This document shows positions 40,085 through 49,049 of a stretch of DNA of 64,000 nucleotides, piece after piece (the stretch's first letter is position 1; each line of letters begins with the position of its first letter). The stretch comes from Prochlorococcus marinus str. MIT 0919 (GTDB lineage Bacteria; Cyanobacteriota; Cyanobacteriia; PCC-6307; Cyanobiaceae). The stretch spans positions 1,364,001-1,428,000 of the forward strand of contig NZ_CP114779.1 in the NCBI RefSeq assembly GCF_027359375.1, read 5' to 3'. The notes below the pieces were generated by a model. It saw only the letters and a list, made by a program, of their open reading frames with translations. It searched no databases and was not told the origin of the DNA. The translations under genes were made by a program, and so were the position numbers.

Positions 40085-41773
40085 TTATTGTACTTTTCTT
40101 TCTGTTTTCAGTCTTTCTACTCGTTCGTCTCGTCTCATTTTTAGCTGTAACTTGATCCAACCCATTGAAACTGGTAGCGCAAATAGTAGTGGCAAGAGAG
40201 AGAAAACAGGCTGTTTGCTAGATCCTAAAAGTGCTGCAGCAATACCAAGACAACCTATCAAGATTGATTGAGACATTGATTGTTGAGCACTTATCATTCT
40301 GCGTAGTTGTCTATCAGATTCACCTAGCCTTATTTGTAATTGAAGATCACCTTGTTCTAATCGTTCAAGACTTTCATCTAATCGTTTTGGCAGAGCGACT
40401 GCTTTACTGCCTAGTTCTCCTACTTGGCGACCAATCTCATTAATTAGATCATTAGGATTGGAATTTTGTGAGCTCATAATTGACAAGAGGTATGGCTTTG
40501 CTATTGAAATTAAATTAAAGCTAGGATCAAGAGTCCTGCCAACACCCTCAAATGTTGAAAGTGCTCTAATAACAAAAATTAATTCTACTGGCAATCTAAA
40601 AGGTTTGCCGTAAACCAATTCGTAAAGATCTCCTGAAAGTTTATCTATTACATTTGGGGAAAATGGAGGAGTAAGCATTTCGTCTAGCATTACCCTCACT
40701 AGTCGTCTGACAGGGCCAATATCAATCCCTTTAGCAATTAGGCCTGCTTCTTGTAATTCTAAAACCAATCCTGATGAATCTTTTATAGCCGCAGCTCTCA
40801 CCATAGAACCAAGCTTGCTTCTAAGTCGCTCAGAGACCATCCCCATCATTCCAAAGTCGTAATAGATAAGGCATCCCTCTGGACTGATTGCAAGATTCCC
40901 AGGGTGTGGATCTGCATGAAAAAAACCGAATTCAATTAGTTGCTTTAAATAACTAGAGGCTCCAATTTCAGCGATATTTGATGGGTTGATTCCTTTTTTA
41001 GCTAATGTTTTTTGATCATTAACTTTAATCCCAGGGAGATAGTCTAAACATATAATTTTTTGTGTAGTTAGCTCCCATATGACACCAGGTATTTGAATTT
41101 TTGGATCGTCGAGAAATTGTTGTCTAAACCGTGCAGCAAACTCAGCTTCTTTTCGAAAATCTAGTTCTCGGAGTAATACTTTTTGGCATTCTTTTGCCAT
41201 GCCAACCCAATCTCTTCCTTGACTCCAAGATTTCTTTTTTTGAAGTAATGATGCAACTGACTGCATTACTTCAAGGTCTAGTCTGAAAAATGTTTCTAAT
41301 CCAGGACGTTGAATTTTAAAGACAACTTCTCTTCCACTTTTCAGATGTCCCTTATGTACTTGAGCTAGTGATGCAGCTCCTAAAGGTATTTCTTCTATGT
41401 CAATGATTTCTTTGCATCTTGGACCTAATTCATATTCAAGAATTTCTTGGGCTATTTGAAAATTAAATGGTGGAACATTATCTTGAAGAGAAGCCAATTC
41501 AATTATCCAACCTTTTGGTAATACATCTGGACGTGCCGATAGTAATTGTCCTAGTTTTATAAATGCGGAGCCAAGTTTGAGTAGTTCTTTTGTTAACCAG
41601 CGTGCTCTTTTTGCCTGCCTAGAATTTTGTTTTAGTTTACTAAAACCTCCTAAGTAAGACCATTCTTGATTATCCCACCAAAGAAAGATAATCAGCAGTA
41701 AGACTGATTGCCATATATTTATTGCACGAATATTTCTGCGAATAGCTTTTTTTAATTGCTTGATGGTTTTCAA
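40085..41773 (-). CDS. ABC1/UbiB-family atypical kinase
   Basis: 562 aa. The ABC1 core shows the family KxGQ motif in FIKLGQLLSARPDVLP, the Ala-rich nucleotide loop PLGAASLAQVHKG, VFKIQRPG, EFGFFHADPHPGNLAI and YYDFGMMG. Two hydrophobic helices near the C-terminus suggest membrane attachment. In plastids and cyanobacteria such proteins affect prenylquinone and lipid metabolism, but the substrate is unknown. Overlaps the small gene upstream by four bases. Confidence 0.92.
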   Translation of the reverse strand: MKTIKQLKKAIRRNIRAINIWQSVLLLIIFLWWDNQEWSYLGGFSKLKQNSRQAKRARWLTKELLKLGSAFIKLGQLLSARPDVLPKGWIIELASLQDNVPPFNFQIAQEILEYELGPRCKEIIDIEEIPLGAASLAQVHKGHLKSGREVVFKIQRPGLETFFRLDLEVMQSVASLLQKKKSWSQGRDWVGMAKECQKVLLRELDFRKEAEFAARFRQQFLDDPKIQIPGVIWELTTQKIICLDYLPGIKVNDQKTLAKKGINPSNIAEIGASSYLKQLIEFGFFHADPHPGNLAISPEGCLIYYDFGMMGMVSERLRSKLGSMVRAAAIKDSSGLVLELQEAGLIAKGIDIGPVRRLVRVMLDEMLTPPFSPNVIDKLSGDLYELVYGKPFRLPVELIFVIRALSTFEGVGRTLDPSFNLISIAKPYLLSIMSSQNSNPNDLINEIGRQVGELGSKAVALPKRLDESLERLEQGDLQLQIRLGESDRQLRRMISAQQSMSQSILIGCLGIAAALLGSSKQPVFSLLPLLFALPVSMGWIKLQLKMRRDERVERLKTERKVQ

Positions 41774-42090
41774 TCTATGCCCTCAAAATTTCTTGTTAGC
41801 TGTGAAATTTTTCTTCTCAACTGTTCAATTTTCATATCTGGATCTTTTTTACAATCTTCGTTGAATATTGATGAATTTGTTGTTCCCTTATCTTCTTCAT
41901 TACCTTCTTGATCAAGACGAGTTGCTTCGTTGATGATTTCATTCTTTAAGAGATTCCATTCTTCTTTAAGACGGTCTGGAGCATCTTTAGCTTTTAGAGC
42001 TATTTCAGATGCTTGGTTAAGAATTTCCTTCCCTATGCGAACAGTTAGTCGATTAAGGGTTGCTTTAATAAGGTTTTCAGATGAACTCAT
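41770..42090 (-). CDS. Small conserved-looking protein of unknown function (106 aa)
   Basis: Soluble, highly charged, helical protein (MSSSENLIKATLNRLTVRIG... KIEQLRRKISQLTRNFEGID). The final 20 residues look like a short coiled coil. It resembles proteins sometimes labelled thylakoid-associated in cyanobacteria, but I cannot confirm this. It overlaps the ABC1-kinase gene by four bases (ATGA type), so the two are translated together and may act together. Confidence 0.78.
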   Translation of the reverse strand: MSSSENLIKATLNRLTVRIGKEILNQASEIALKAKDAPDRLKEEWNLLKNEIINEATRLDQEGNEEDKGTTNSSIFNEDCKKDPDMKIEQLRRKISQLTRNFEGID

Positions 42091-42129
42091 AGCTTAATTC
42101 ATAAAGTTAACGAATTAGAGTTTTGATGA

Positions 42130-42642
42130 TTATGGGTCTGGAAGGGACTCAAAAAGTTTTTTGAAAGGTTGATTTTTTCTTTCTAATACTTCATCAACAA
42201 TTTTAAACTTGTTTTCTATTAAGGGGTTTGGTTTGTCTTGTTGGGGATTTTCTATCAATTCTAAATCATTTATATTTTCACTAGATAGAGCTTTGAAAAA
42301 TCCCTCTTTTTTACTCCCATTGTTCAGTTGAGTGGGCTTAGACTTGCCAAGTGTTTTAGAGGCCTGTGCAGGCTGTAGGGGCTGTCGAAGGCCTTCAATT
42401 TTTAAAGTGGTTTCTGACTGTTTAGTTGTTCTCTGTGGCATTCGATTTAAATTTTTGTCTATTGCCCCATGCTGATTTATTTCATTGCTCGAAACAGAAG
42501 TGCGCGATTGGGTTTGACTCCCTTCTAAAAAAGGGACAAATATCTTTTTGGACGTTATATACCCAATGGCAATAAAAGCTCCTGTTCCAAACGGGATTAT
42601 CCAGAATTGAGCAATTTTTTTAAAGTTTTTGTTTATATTCAT
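42130..42642 (-). CDS. Single-helix membrane protein of unknown function (170 aa)
   Basis: A membrane helix near residues 12-35 (FWIIPFGTGAFIAIGYITS) is followed by a long, low-complexity, Ser/Gln/Asn/Lys-rich tail to the end (ENKFKIVDEVLERKNQPFKKLFESLPDP). No known domain. Codon use looks like its neighbours. It is 39 bp upstream of the 106-residue gene and could head the same operon. Confidence 0.65.
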   Translation of the reverse strand: MNINKNFKKIAQFWIIPFGTGAFIAIGYITSKKIFVPFLEGSQTQSRTSVSSNEINQHGAIDKNLNRMPQRTTKQSETTLKIEGLRQPLQPAQASKTLGKSKPTQLNNGSKKEGFFKALSSENINDLELIENPQQDKPNPLIENKFKIVDEVLERKNQPFKKLFESLPDP

Positions 42643-42802
42643 AATTCTGCAATTCTTTGGATTTTACATAAATGCATTGCTGTTACTTGCTTTTGCCCAT
42701 AAAATTTATTCTCAGAGTCTTTACTAATTCTATTAATCGGGTGCATTCTTTTCACAATGCCATCCATAATTAACTAAATAGAGTTCATGCTCTTAAAAGG
42801 TA

Positions 42803-42853
42803 GACCTGACGATTCCTTTTAATCGCAGGTCAATATTTCCTCTTATATAGGAA
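42803..42853 (+). promoter_or_regulatory. Two tandem hairpins upstream of the reductase-like gene
   Basis: First hairpin: GACCTG-(A)-CGATT, loop CCTTTT, AATCG-CAGGTC (42803-42831), eleven pairs with one bulged A. Second: TTCCT, loop of seven, AGGAA (42837-42853). Neither has a following T-tract, so they are not terminators. They end 29 bases before the TTG start and could be a leader structure or a dyad operator. Confidence 0.45.
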
Positions 42854-42882
42854 GATAAACAATTCAAGGAGAAACAAGCGTT

Positions 42883-43839
42883 TTGGAAACTATTGAAGCT
42901 GATGTTGTCATAGTTGGCGGAGGGCCTGCTGGATGTAGCTGCGCTTTATATTCTTCCAGGGCTGATTTAAAGACAATAATTCTTGATAAAAACCCCTCTG
43001 TTGGTGCTTTGGCTATTACTCATCAAATAGCCAACTACCCTGGAGTGCCAACAGATATCAGTGGAGATGATTTATTGACTTTAATGCGTGACCAAGCAAT
43101 TCAGTATGGGACTGATTATCGTAGAGCCCAGGTTTTTGGTATAGATGTAACTGGAGATCTCAAAACTGTTTTCACTCCTGAAGGTACTTTCAAGGCAAAG
43201 GCTCTTGTGTTAGCTAGTGGTGCAATGGGAAGACCAGCTTCTTTTAAGGGAGAGGCTGATTTCTTAGGCAGAGGAGTGAGTTACTGTGCTACCTGCGATG
43301 GTGCTTTTTACAAAGGGCGAGAAGTTGCAGTAGTTGGCGTGAATAAAGAAGCCATAGAAGAAGCGAATGTCCTTACTAAATTTGCTTCCACTGTTCATTG
43401 GATCACCTCTAATGACCCTAAAGAGGATGATTTAGATGCTCAAAATTTAATTCAAGAACCTAATGTTAAACATTGGAGTAGGACAAGGTTGATGCAAATA
43501 GAAGGGGGTGATGCAGGAGTGACAGGCATTCTCGTGAAAAATCGCACTCAGGAGTCACATCAGTCATTAGCTCTTGAAGGTGTATTTGTCTATATGAGTG
43601 GTTCCAAGCCAATCACTGATTTCTTGGGTGGTCAAATAGCTTTAAAAGAAGATGGAGGAGTTGTTGTTGATGATTTCATGTCTACTACCTCTGAAGGTGT
43701 TTGGGCTATAGGCGATATTCGTAATACTCCTTTCAAGCAAGCAGTAGTAGCAGCGTCAGATGGATGTATTGCGGCAATGGCTATTGATAGATTTTTAAAT
43801 AGTCGTAAATCAATCAGAGTTGATTGGGTTCATTCATAA
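42883..43839 (+). CDS. Thioredoxin-reductase-like flavoprotein lacking NADPH motifs (DDOR/DTR-like)
   Basis: 318 aa, same size and order as low-Mr thioredoxin reductase: FAD loop VVIVGGGPAGCSCAL, redox pair CATC (135-138) in SYCATCDGAF, and C-terminal FAD block GVWAIGDIRNTPFKQAV. The second nucleotide-binding loop, normally GxGxxA, reads VAVVGVNKEAIEEA, and the HRRxxxRA NADPH-phosphate motif is replaced by VHWITSNDPKEDD. Canonical NADPH use is thus unlikely. It fits the diflavin-linked (DDOR, earlier DTR) group described in Gloeobacter and marine cyanobacteria, a family assignment from memory. TTG start; AGGAG lies upstream. Convergent with sbtB. Confidence 0.88.
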   Translation: METIEADVVIVGGGPAGCSCALYSSRADLKTIILDKNPSVGALAITHQIANYPGVPTDISGDDLLTLMRDQAIQYGTDYRRAQVFGIDVTGDLKTVFTPEGTFKAKALVLASGAMGRPASFKGEADFLGRGVSYCATCDGAFYKGREVAVVGVNKEAIEEANVLTKFASTVHWITSNDPKEDDLDAQNLIQEPNVKHWSRTRLMQIEGGDAGVTGILVKNRTQESHQSLALEGVFVYMSGSKPITDFLGGQIALKEDGGVVVDDFMSTTSEGVWAIGDIRNTPFKQAVVAASDGCIAAMAIDRFLNSRKSIRVDWVHS

Positions 43840-43840
43840 A

Positions 43841-44122
43841 CTACATTTCTATAGCTTCGGAAATATAAGCAACTCCACCGTAATAGTTCAGTATTGATTG
43901 AATATTTTCTTTTATGTTGTTGATTATTTCTATTTCGCAAAAAACTATGACATGAGCATTGGCTCCTAAGCCAGTAAACTCCATGTCTTCTGAAACAACA
44001 GTTTGAGGACCTTTTCCTGTTGCATGCTTCATAACTGTATAACCAGGCACTTCCGCTTCTTCTAGTGCCTTTAAAATTGCATCTAGTTCTCTTTCACTAA
44101 AGATCAAATCCAAACGTTTCAT
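43841..44122 (-). CDS. sbtB: SbtB, PII-like regulator of SbtA
   Basis: Small PII-fold protein (93 aa): MKRLDLIFSERELDAILKALEEAEVPGYTVMKHATGKG, a T-loop-like stretch PQTVVSEDMEFTGLGANAH, and the VIVFCEIEIINNIKENIQSIL strand-helix. SbtB binds adenine nucleotides and regulates the SbtA bicarbonate transporter. It lies 4 bp after sbtA in the same operon. It ends at SEAIEM and lacks the C-terminal CGPxGC redox loop known from some freshwater SbtB proteins. Confidence 0.9.
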   Translation of the reverse strand: MKRLDLIFSERELDAILKALEEAEVPGYTVMKHATGKGPQTVVSEDMEFTGLGANAHVIVFCEIEIINNIKENIQSILNYYGGVAYISEAIEM

Positions 44123-44126
44123 TTAT

Positions 44127-45122
44127 TTATCCTATGGATGGAATAATTTTGTTAACTAATCCCATATATAAAGGTATTCCTATAACTATGTTGAAAGGGA
44201 AAGTTAATCCTAATGTCGTTGAAATGTAATAACTTGCCTTGGCTTCTGGGACAGTCATTCGCATGGCTGCTGGAACAGCTAAGTAAGAGGCACTTGCACA
44301 AAGAACAGCAAATAAAAGTGCATTGCCAGGACCAAGATATAAGGCTTTGGCCACCCATATACCTATGAATGCATTGAGTAAAGGTATAATTACTGCGAAA
44401 AAAATTAAAAATGGACCTGCTTTTTTTAGGCTAGGAAGTCTTTGAGCAGCAACAATACCCATATCTAATAAAAAGAAACATTCCGCTCCATAAAATAATT
44501 TACCTGTGAATGGCTGCATTTTTTCAACACCGATAGGGTTATGTGCTGCAGTTAAAAAGCCAATAAAAAGACTTCCTAAAAGTAAATAAACGGATCCATT
44601 TAGCATTGATTCATGCAAAATTGCAGTCCACTTCATTTCTCTTGCATTAGGCCTTTTTTTAGGTGCATATAATTTGACAAGCAATAGACCTACAATTATC
44701 GCTGGGGACTCCATTAAGGCAAGAGCTGCAACCATAAAACCATCAAAGGGAATCCCTTGGCTTTCTAAGAAACTTTCTGCTGTTATAAAGGTAACTGCAC
44801 TTATTGAACCGTAAGCAGATGCAATAGCTGCAGAATTAAAGACATCAAATTTTAATCTTAAGATTACAAAACAAACCAAAGGTATTGTTAAAGACATAAT
44901 TATTGCAGTCAGAACAGTTGGTAAAACTTGTCCTCCAAAGCCACTTTTTTCAAGCTCTAAGCCACCTTTGAAACCAATAGCTAATAATAAATATAAAGAA
45001 AATAGTTTTGGAAGGGGAGCAGGTATTTCCAGGTCTGAACGTACAACGACCGCAATGATCCCCAGAAAGAAAAATAATACTGGAGGTGCTAATACATTTT
45101 GCAGAACTAAATTTGTCTCCAT
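44127..45122 (-). CDS. sbtA: Sodium-dependent bicarbonate transporter SbtA
   Basis: Plasma membrane HCO3-/Na+ symporter of the carbon-concentrating mechanism, 331 aa with about ten hydrophobic helices in two inverted halves. Signature stretches: LYLLLAIGFKGGLELEKSG, AYGSISAVTFITAESFLESQG, ALALMESPAIIVGLLL, and the late CASASYLAVPAAMRMTVPEAKAS. The central cytosolic loop is short. Followed by sbtB, preceded 66 bp upstream by a SulP transporter gene on the same strand. Confidence 0.94.
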   Translation of the reverse strand: METNLVLQNVLAPPVLFFFLGIIAVVVRSDLEIPAPLPKLFSLYLLLAIGFKGGLELEKSGFGGQVLPTVLTAIIMSLTIPLVCFVILRLKFDVFNSAAIASAYGSISAVTFITAESFLESQGIPFDGFMVAALALMESPAIIVGLLLVKLYAPKKRPNAREMKWTAILHESMLNGSVYLLLGSLFIGFLTAAHNPIGVEKMQPFTGKLFYGAECFFLLDMGIVAAQRLPSLKKAGPFLIFFAVIIPLLNAFIGIWVAKALYLGPGNALLFAVLCASASYLAVPAAMRMTVPEAKASYYISTTLGLTFPFNIVIGIPLYMGLVNKIIPSIG

Positions 45123-45188
45123 AGGCTTTTTGCTTGATTTTATTTAAAGGGTATACTTCTGAGCGATTTTATTTTTAGATAGTACTGT

Positions 45189-46874
45189 TTATTTTTTAAT
45201 TTCATTTAATGCAGCTTGAAGTGCTTCTTTCCTGCTGGTAACTATCTGATCTATGCCAAACTTAGATAGCCTTTCTTTCACTTTTCCAGTAGCTCCTGCT
45301 ACATAAGCTTTCCTAGAATTTACTTTTGCTTCTTGAATCATATCTTCAATAGCTAAAGTAGCAGTTACCCCAAGTCTAGGTACATCAGTGATATCAAGAA
45401 TTAGAACTTTATAGTTTCTTACAAGCATCATTCTTTCGCTTATTCCTTTAGCAGCTCCAAAACTTAAAGGTCCTTTAAGCCTAAATAACATTACTTCACC
45501 AGAACAGCGAGATAATAAATCTTGCTCTTCTTCAGGTAAGGATGGTAGATCTTCTTCTTGAGAATTAAGAGGGTTATCAGCATCCATGCCTTCCAATTGC
45601 GTTTGAGTGATTGAGTCAATCGTGAGCATATTGGCAACGAAAACACCAACTAAGACTGCCCAAATCAAATCCCAAAAGACTGTCATCAGAAGAACGCCAT
45701 ACATTACCGTGGCAGTTTTAAGAGAGAGAAGGTGAGCTCTGCGTAAGAAGCCCCAGTCGATAATATCTAGACCAACTTTTATGAGAATTCCCGCGAGAAG
45801 CGCTGTGGGGATTTGTTCTGCCAGAGGCCCCGCACCAATTAAAACAATTAAAAGCACTATTGAATGAACCATCCCTGATAAGGGGGTCGTTCCTCCAGAC
45901 TTAACATTAATTACTGTTCTCATGGTTGCACCTGCACCGGGTAAACCTGAGAAAAGACCAGCTATAGCATTCCCAATACCTTGCCCAATCAGCTCTCTAT
46001 CAGAATTGTGACGTGTTTGTGAAATGTTATCTGCTACAAGAGACGTAAGAAGAGAGTCAATCGCACCAAGTACTGCAAGTACTAGACCTGCTTTAAAAAT
46101 AATTGGTAAATATTGGTTAAAGCTTGGGACACTTAAAGAAGGAATACCTTTTGGTATATCACCAATTCGATCTATCGCTGTATTGCCAAAAAAGAAAATT
46201 GAAATAGGTGTAACTATTAATAAAGCCAAAAGAGGAGAAGGGATCCATTGACTTATTTTTCTTGGAGTAAGAAAAACAATGCCCAGAGTCATTACTGCAA
46301 CTCCTATTGCAGCTCCATTCGGCTCAAAATTATTGATTACAGTTGCAAGTGATTCAATTACTCCTCCTCTAGTGCTTATTCCCAGAAGAGGTCCAATTTG
46401 TAATGCAATAATAATTACACCTATTCCAGACATAAAGCCTGAAACAACTGAGTAAGGGACAAGAGTTATATATTTACCAAGTTTAAAAATTCCAAATAAT
46501 ATTTGAAAGAAACCTCCAATAACTACTGCTGCCATTACAAGGGGCAAAATTTGTTCTGCAGATAGGTCTCTTGGAACGCCCACTGCTGCAAGGCTTGCCA
46601 CTACTCCAGCCACTGTTACGCTCATTGGCCCTGTAGGACCACTTACTTGCGCTGGCGTACCCCCAAATAATGCAGCTAAAAAACCTACTACAACAGCACC
46701 ATACAGCCCATATATTGCCCCACCAGGCCCAAGAGCAGCGTTGCCAAAGGCTAGTGCTAATGGCAATGCAACTACAGCAGCTGTGATGCCACCAAGGATG
46801 TCACCTCTAATATTATTTAGGTGAAAACCGTTAATTAATTTCAATTGAAGACTCCGTGGGGGATCTTGTTCCAT
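45189..46874 (-). CDS. SulP-family anion transporter, BicA-like
   Basis: 561 aa with the SulP transmembrane core (GDILGGITAAVVALPLALAFG, AQVSGPTGPMSVTVAGVV, NAIAGLFSGLPGAGATMRTVINVKSGG) and a C-terminal STAS domain (about 445-556: EVMLFRLKGPLSFGAAKGISER, VLILDITDVPRLGVTATLAIEDM). Its place directly before sbtA-sbtB argues for Na+-linked bicarbonate uptake (BicA type). Sulfate is the alternative substrate of SulP proteins and cannot be ruled out by sequence reading alone. Confidence 0.9.
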   Translation of the reverse strand: MEQDPPRSLQLKLINGFHLNNIRGDILGGITAAVVALPLALAFGNAALGPGGAIYGLYGAVVVGFLAALFGGTPAQVSGPTGPMSVTVAGVVASLAAVGVPRDLSAEQILPLVMAAVVIGGFFQILFGIFKLGKYITLVPYSVVSGFMSGIGVIIIALQIGPLLGISTRGGVIESLATVINNFEPNGAAIGVAVMTLGIVFLTPRKISQWIPSPLLALLIVTPISIFFFGNTAIDRIGDIPKGIPSLSVPSFNQYLPIIFKAGLVLAVLGAIDSLLTSLVADNISQTRHNSDRELIGQGIGNAIAGLFSGLPGAGATMRTVINVKSGGTTPLSGMVHSIVLLIVLIGAGPLAEQIPTALLAGILIKVGLDIIDWGFLRRAHLLSLKTATVMYGVLLMTVFWDLIWAVLVGVFVANMLTIDSITQTQLEGMDADNPLNSQEEDLPSLPEEEQDLLSRCSGEVMLFRLKGPLSFGAAKGISERMMLVRNYKVLILDITDVPRLGVTATLAIEDMIQEAKVNSRKAYVAGATGKVKERLSKFGIDQIVTSRKEALQAALNEIKK

Positions 46875-46991
46875 ACAGCCTAAATCTTTCAGGTACTTTT
46901 CGTTCGGGCTTCCCTACATTAGGATTTACGCCAAGTTAGGAACTCAGCTGGGAAACCTAATGCAATTAGTGCTTTTAGGTCAAATACTTTT

Positions 46992-47927
46992 ATGAAAGTT
47001 GGAGGTTATCGAGATTATTTTCATATTCTTGGCATCGATCAAAATGCTAGTAGCAATGAGGTTAAGAGTGCTTTTCGCAAACTTGCTAGAAAGTATCACC
47101 CAGATTTAAATCAAGGTGATTCGCAAGCTGAGGCAAAATTTAAAGAAATCAATGAAGCCTATGAAGTGCTTTCAGATCCTCTTAAGAGGAAGCGATATGA
47201 GCAGTTTGGTAAATATTGGAACCAATCTACTTTTAGCAATAATGCAAGATCTGGGCTTGATATCGATTTTGGAAAATATGGAAATTTCGATGAGTTTATC
47301 AATGACCTCTTAGGCAGATTTGGTTTTGCTAGTGGGGTTCCTAGTGATGATAAGTTTCCACAACCTATACCAAGAAAACCTATAAACTTAGATGCAGAAG
47401 TTTTACTAAAGATTTCTTTCTTAGAAGCTTTCCAAGGTTCACAACGAAAGTTTTCAGTAGACCAGGAGGTAATACAGATAAAGATTCCGAAGGGAATAGC
47501 GAATGGTGCAAAACTAAGAGTGAAAGGTAAAGGGAATTTTCAACCAGGCATGGGGAGACGGGGTGATCTCTATATAAATATTGAAGTTGAAGAACATCCA
47601 GTTTGGAAGTTTCAAGGTAATCATCAGCTTTTCGCCGAATTGCCTCTTGCTTTGGATGAATGTTTACTGGGTGGAACAATTAATGTAATGACCCCGGATG
47701 GTGAAACTGAATTAACTATCCCTTCAAACATTTTGCCAGGGCAAAGTTTGAGATTAAAAGGTAAAGGATGGCCTACTACCAATACTTCTCGGGGTGACCT
47801 AACCCTAGTCATTAAGTTGAAATTGCCTGCAAAATGGACAGCTAAGGAGCTTGAGTTCCTACATCAACTTCAGAAGCTAAGAGTTACTAATCCACGAAAG
47901 GATTGGATGAGATTGGCACGTTTATAG
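46992..47927 (+). CDS. DnaJ-like co-chaperone without zinc finger (CbpA type)
   Basis: 311 aa type II Hsp40. J domain at residues 5-72 with HPD in [12 protein letters not shown], then a Gly/Phe-containing linker ([19 protein letters not shown]), and two C-terminal peptide-binding domains ([53 protein letters not shown]). No CxxCxGxG repeats are present. Stimulates Hsp70 (DnaK). Divergent from the SulP gene; hemB follows 41 bp downstream. Confidence 0.93.
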   Translation: MKVGGYRDYFHILGIDQNASSNEVKSAFRKLARKYHPDLNQGDSQAEAKFKEINEAYEVLSDPLKRKRYEQFGKYWNQSTFSNNARSGLDIDFGKYGNFDEFINDLLGRFGFASGVPSDDKFPQPIPRKPINLDAEVLLKISFLEAFQGSQRKFSVDQEVIQIKIPKGIANGAKLRVKGKGNFQPGMGRRGDLYINIEVEEHPVWKFQGNHQLFAELPLALDECLLGGTINVMTPDGETELTIPSNILPGQSLRLKGKGWPTTNTSRGDLTLVIKLKLPAKWTAKELEFLHQLQKLRVTNPRKDWMRLARL

Positions 47928-47968
47928 CGACTTCGATATACGATCACTATTAAGTTTATATTTTGCGT

Positions 47969-48967
47969 ATGGATTTAACGTATCGCCCTCGGCGCCTTCG
48001 CAGAACATCTGCTTTAAGAAGTTTGGTAAGAGAAAATATTCTCCAATCTACTGATTTTATATATCCATTATTTGTTCATGAAGGCAACGATGTGGAAGCA
48101 ATAGGTGCCATGCCTGGAGCGAATAGATGGAGTTTAGATGCACTGGTTGGCGAAGTGGAAAGAGCATGGGACCTTGGGATTAGATGTATAGTGCTTTTCC
48201 CAAAAGTTTCCGAAGACCTTAAAACGGAAGATGGTTCAGAGTGTTTTAACGCGAATGGACTAATCCCAAAAGCTATTAGGCGTTTAAAGAAAGAATTACC
48301 TGAAATGTCAATAATGACTGATGTGGCCTTAGACCCATATTCCAGTGATGGACATGATGGAATCGTTAGTTCTGATGGAGTTATTTTAAATGATGAAACT
48401 GTTGATAGCCTTTGCAAGCAAGCAATTGTTCAAGCTGAAGCAGGTGCTGATTTAATTGGCCCCAGTGACATGATGGATGGACGGGTAGGTGCAATTCGAG
48501 AAGCTTTAGATGATGAAGGTTTTGATCAGGTTGGAATTATCAGTTATACAGCGAAATATTCTTCAGCTTATTACGGACCTTTTCGAGAAGCTCTTGATTC
48601 TGCTCCTAAACCTATGAATTCAAAGCCTATTCCAAACGATAAGAGTACTTACCAAATGGATCCAGCCAATGCAAGAGAAGCAATAACGGAAGCTCAACTT
48701 GATGAGCAAGAAGGATCAGACATCTTAATGGTAAAACCTGGCTTGGCTTATTTAGATATCATTTATCGATTGCGTCAGGAATCTGAACTGCCCATTGCTG
48801 CTTACAACGTAAGCGGAGAGTATTCCATGGTTAAGGCAGCAGCAGAAAGATCCTGGATAGACGAAAAAGCTGTAGTTCTAGAAACGTTATTGAGTTTCAA
48901 AAGAGCTGGAGCTGATTTAATACTCACGTATCATGCATGTGATGCTGCTAGATGGTTGAAGGACTAA
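47969..48967 (+). CDS. hemB: Porphobilinogen synthase (delta-aminolevulinate dehydratase)
   Basis: Joins two 5-aminolevulinates for heme, chlorophyll and corrin synthesis. 332 aa from ATG 47969 (MDLTYRPRRLRRT). Catalytic lysines are visible in SYTAKYSSAYYGPFREA and MVKPGLAYLD; MTDVALDPYSSDGHDG marks the metal region, with Asp/Ser in place of the zinc cysteines, i.e. the magnesium-type site. A TTG two codons upstream is possible but unlikely. Confidence 0.96.
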   Translation: MDLTYRPRRLRRTSALRSLVRENILQSTDFIYPLFVHEGNDVEAIGAMPGANRWSLDALVGEVERAWDLGIRCIVLFPKVSEDLKTEDGSECFNANGLIPKAIRRLKKELPEMSIMTDVALDPYSSDGHDGIVSSDGVILNDETVDSLCKQAIVQAEAGADLIGPSDMMDGRVGAIREALDDEGFDQVGIISYTAKYSSAYYGPFREALDSAPKPMNSKPIPNDKSTYQMDPANAREAITEAQLDEQEGSDILMVKPGLAYLDIIYRLRQESELPIAAYNVSGEYSMVKAAAERSWIDEKAVVLETLLSFKRAGADLILTYHACDAARWLKD

Positions 48968-49049
48968 TGGTTCTTATAAGTAGACAAAGAGCTATCAAAC
49001 TCTTAGTGAAGTTTTCAGGCTCTTAAAAATCATTTACACAAAAGATTTG

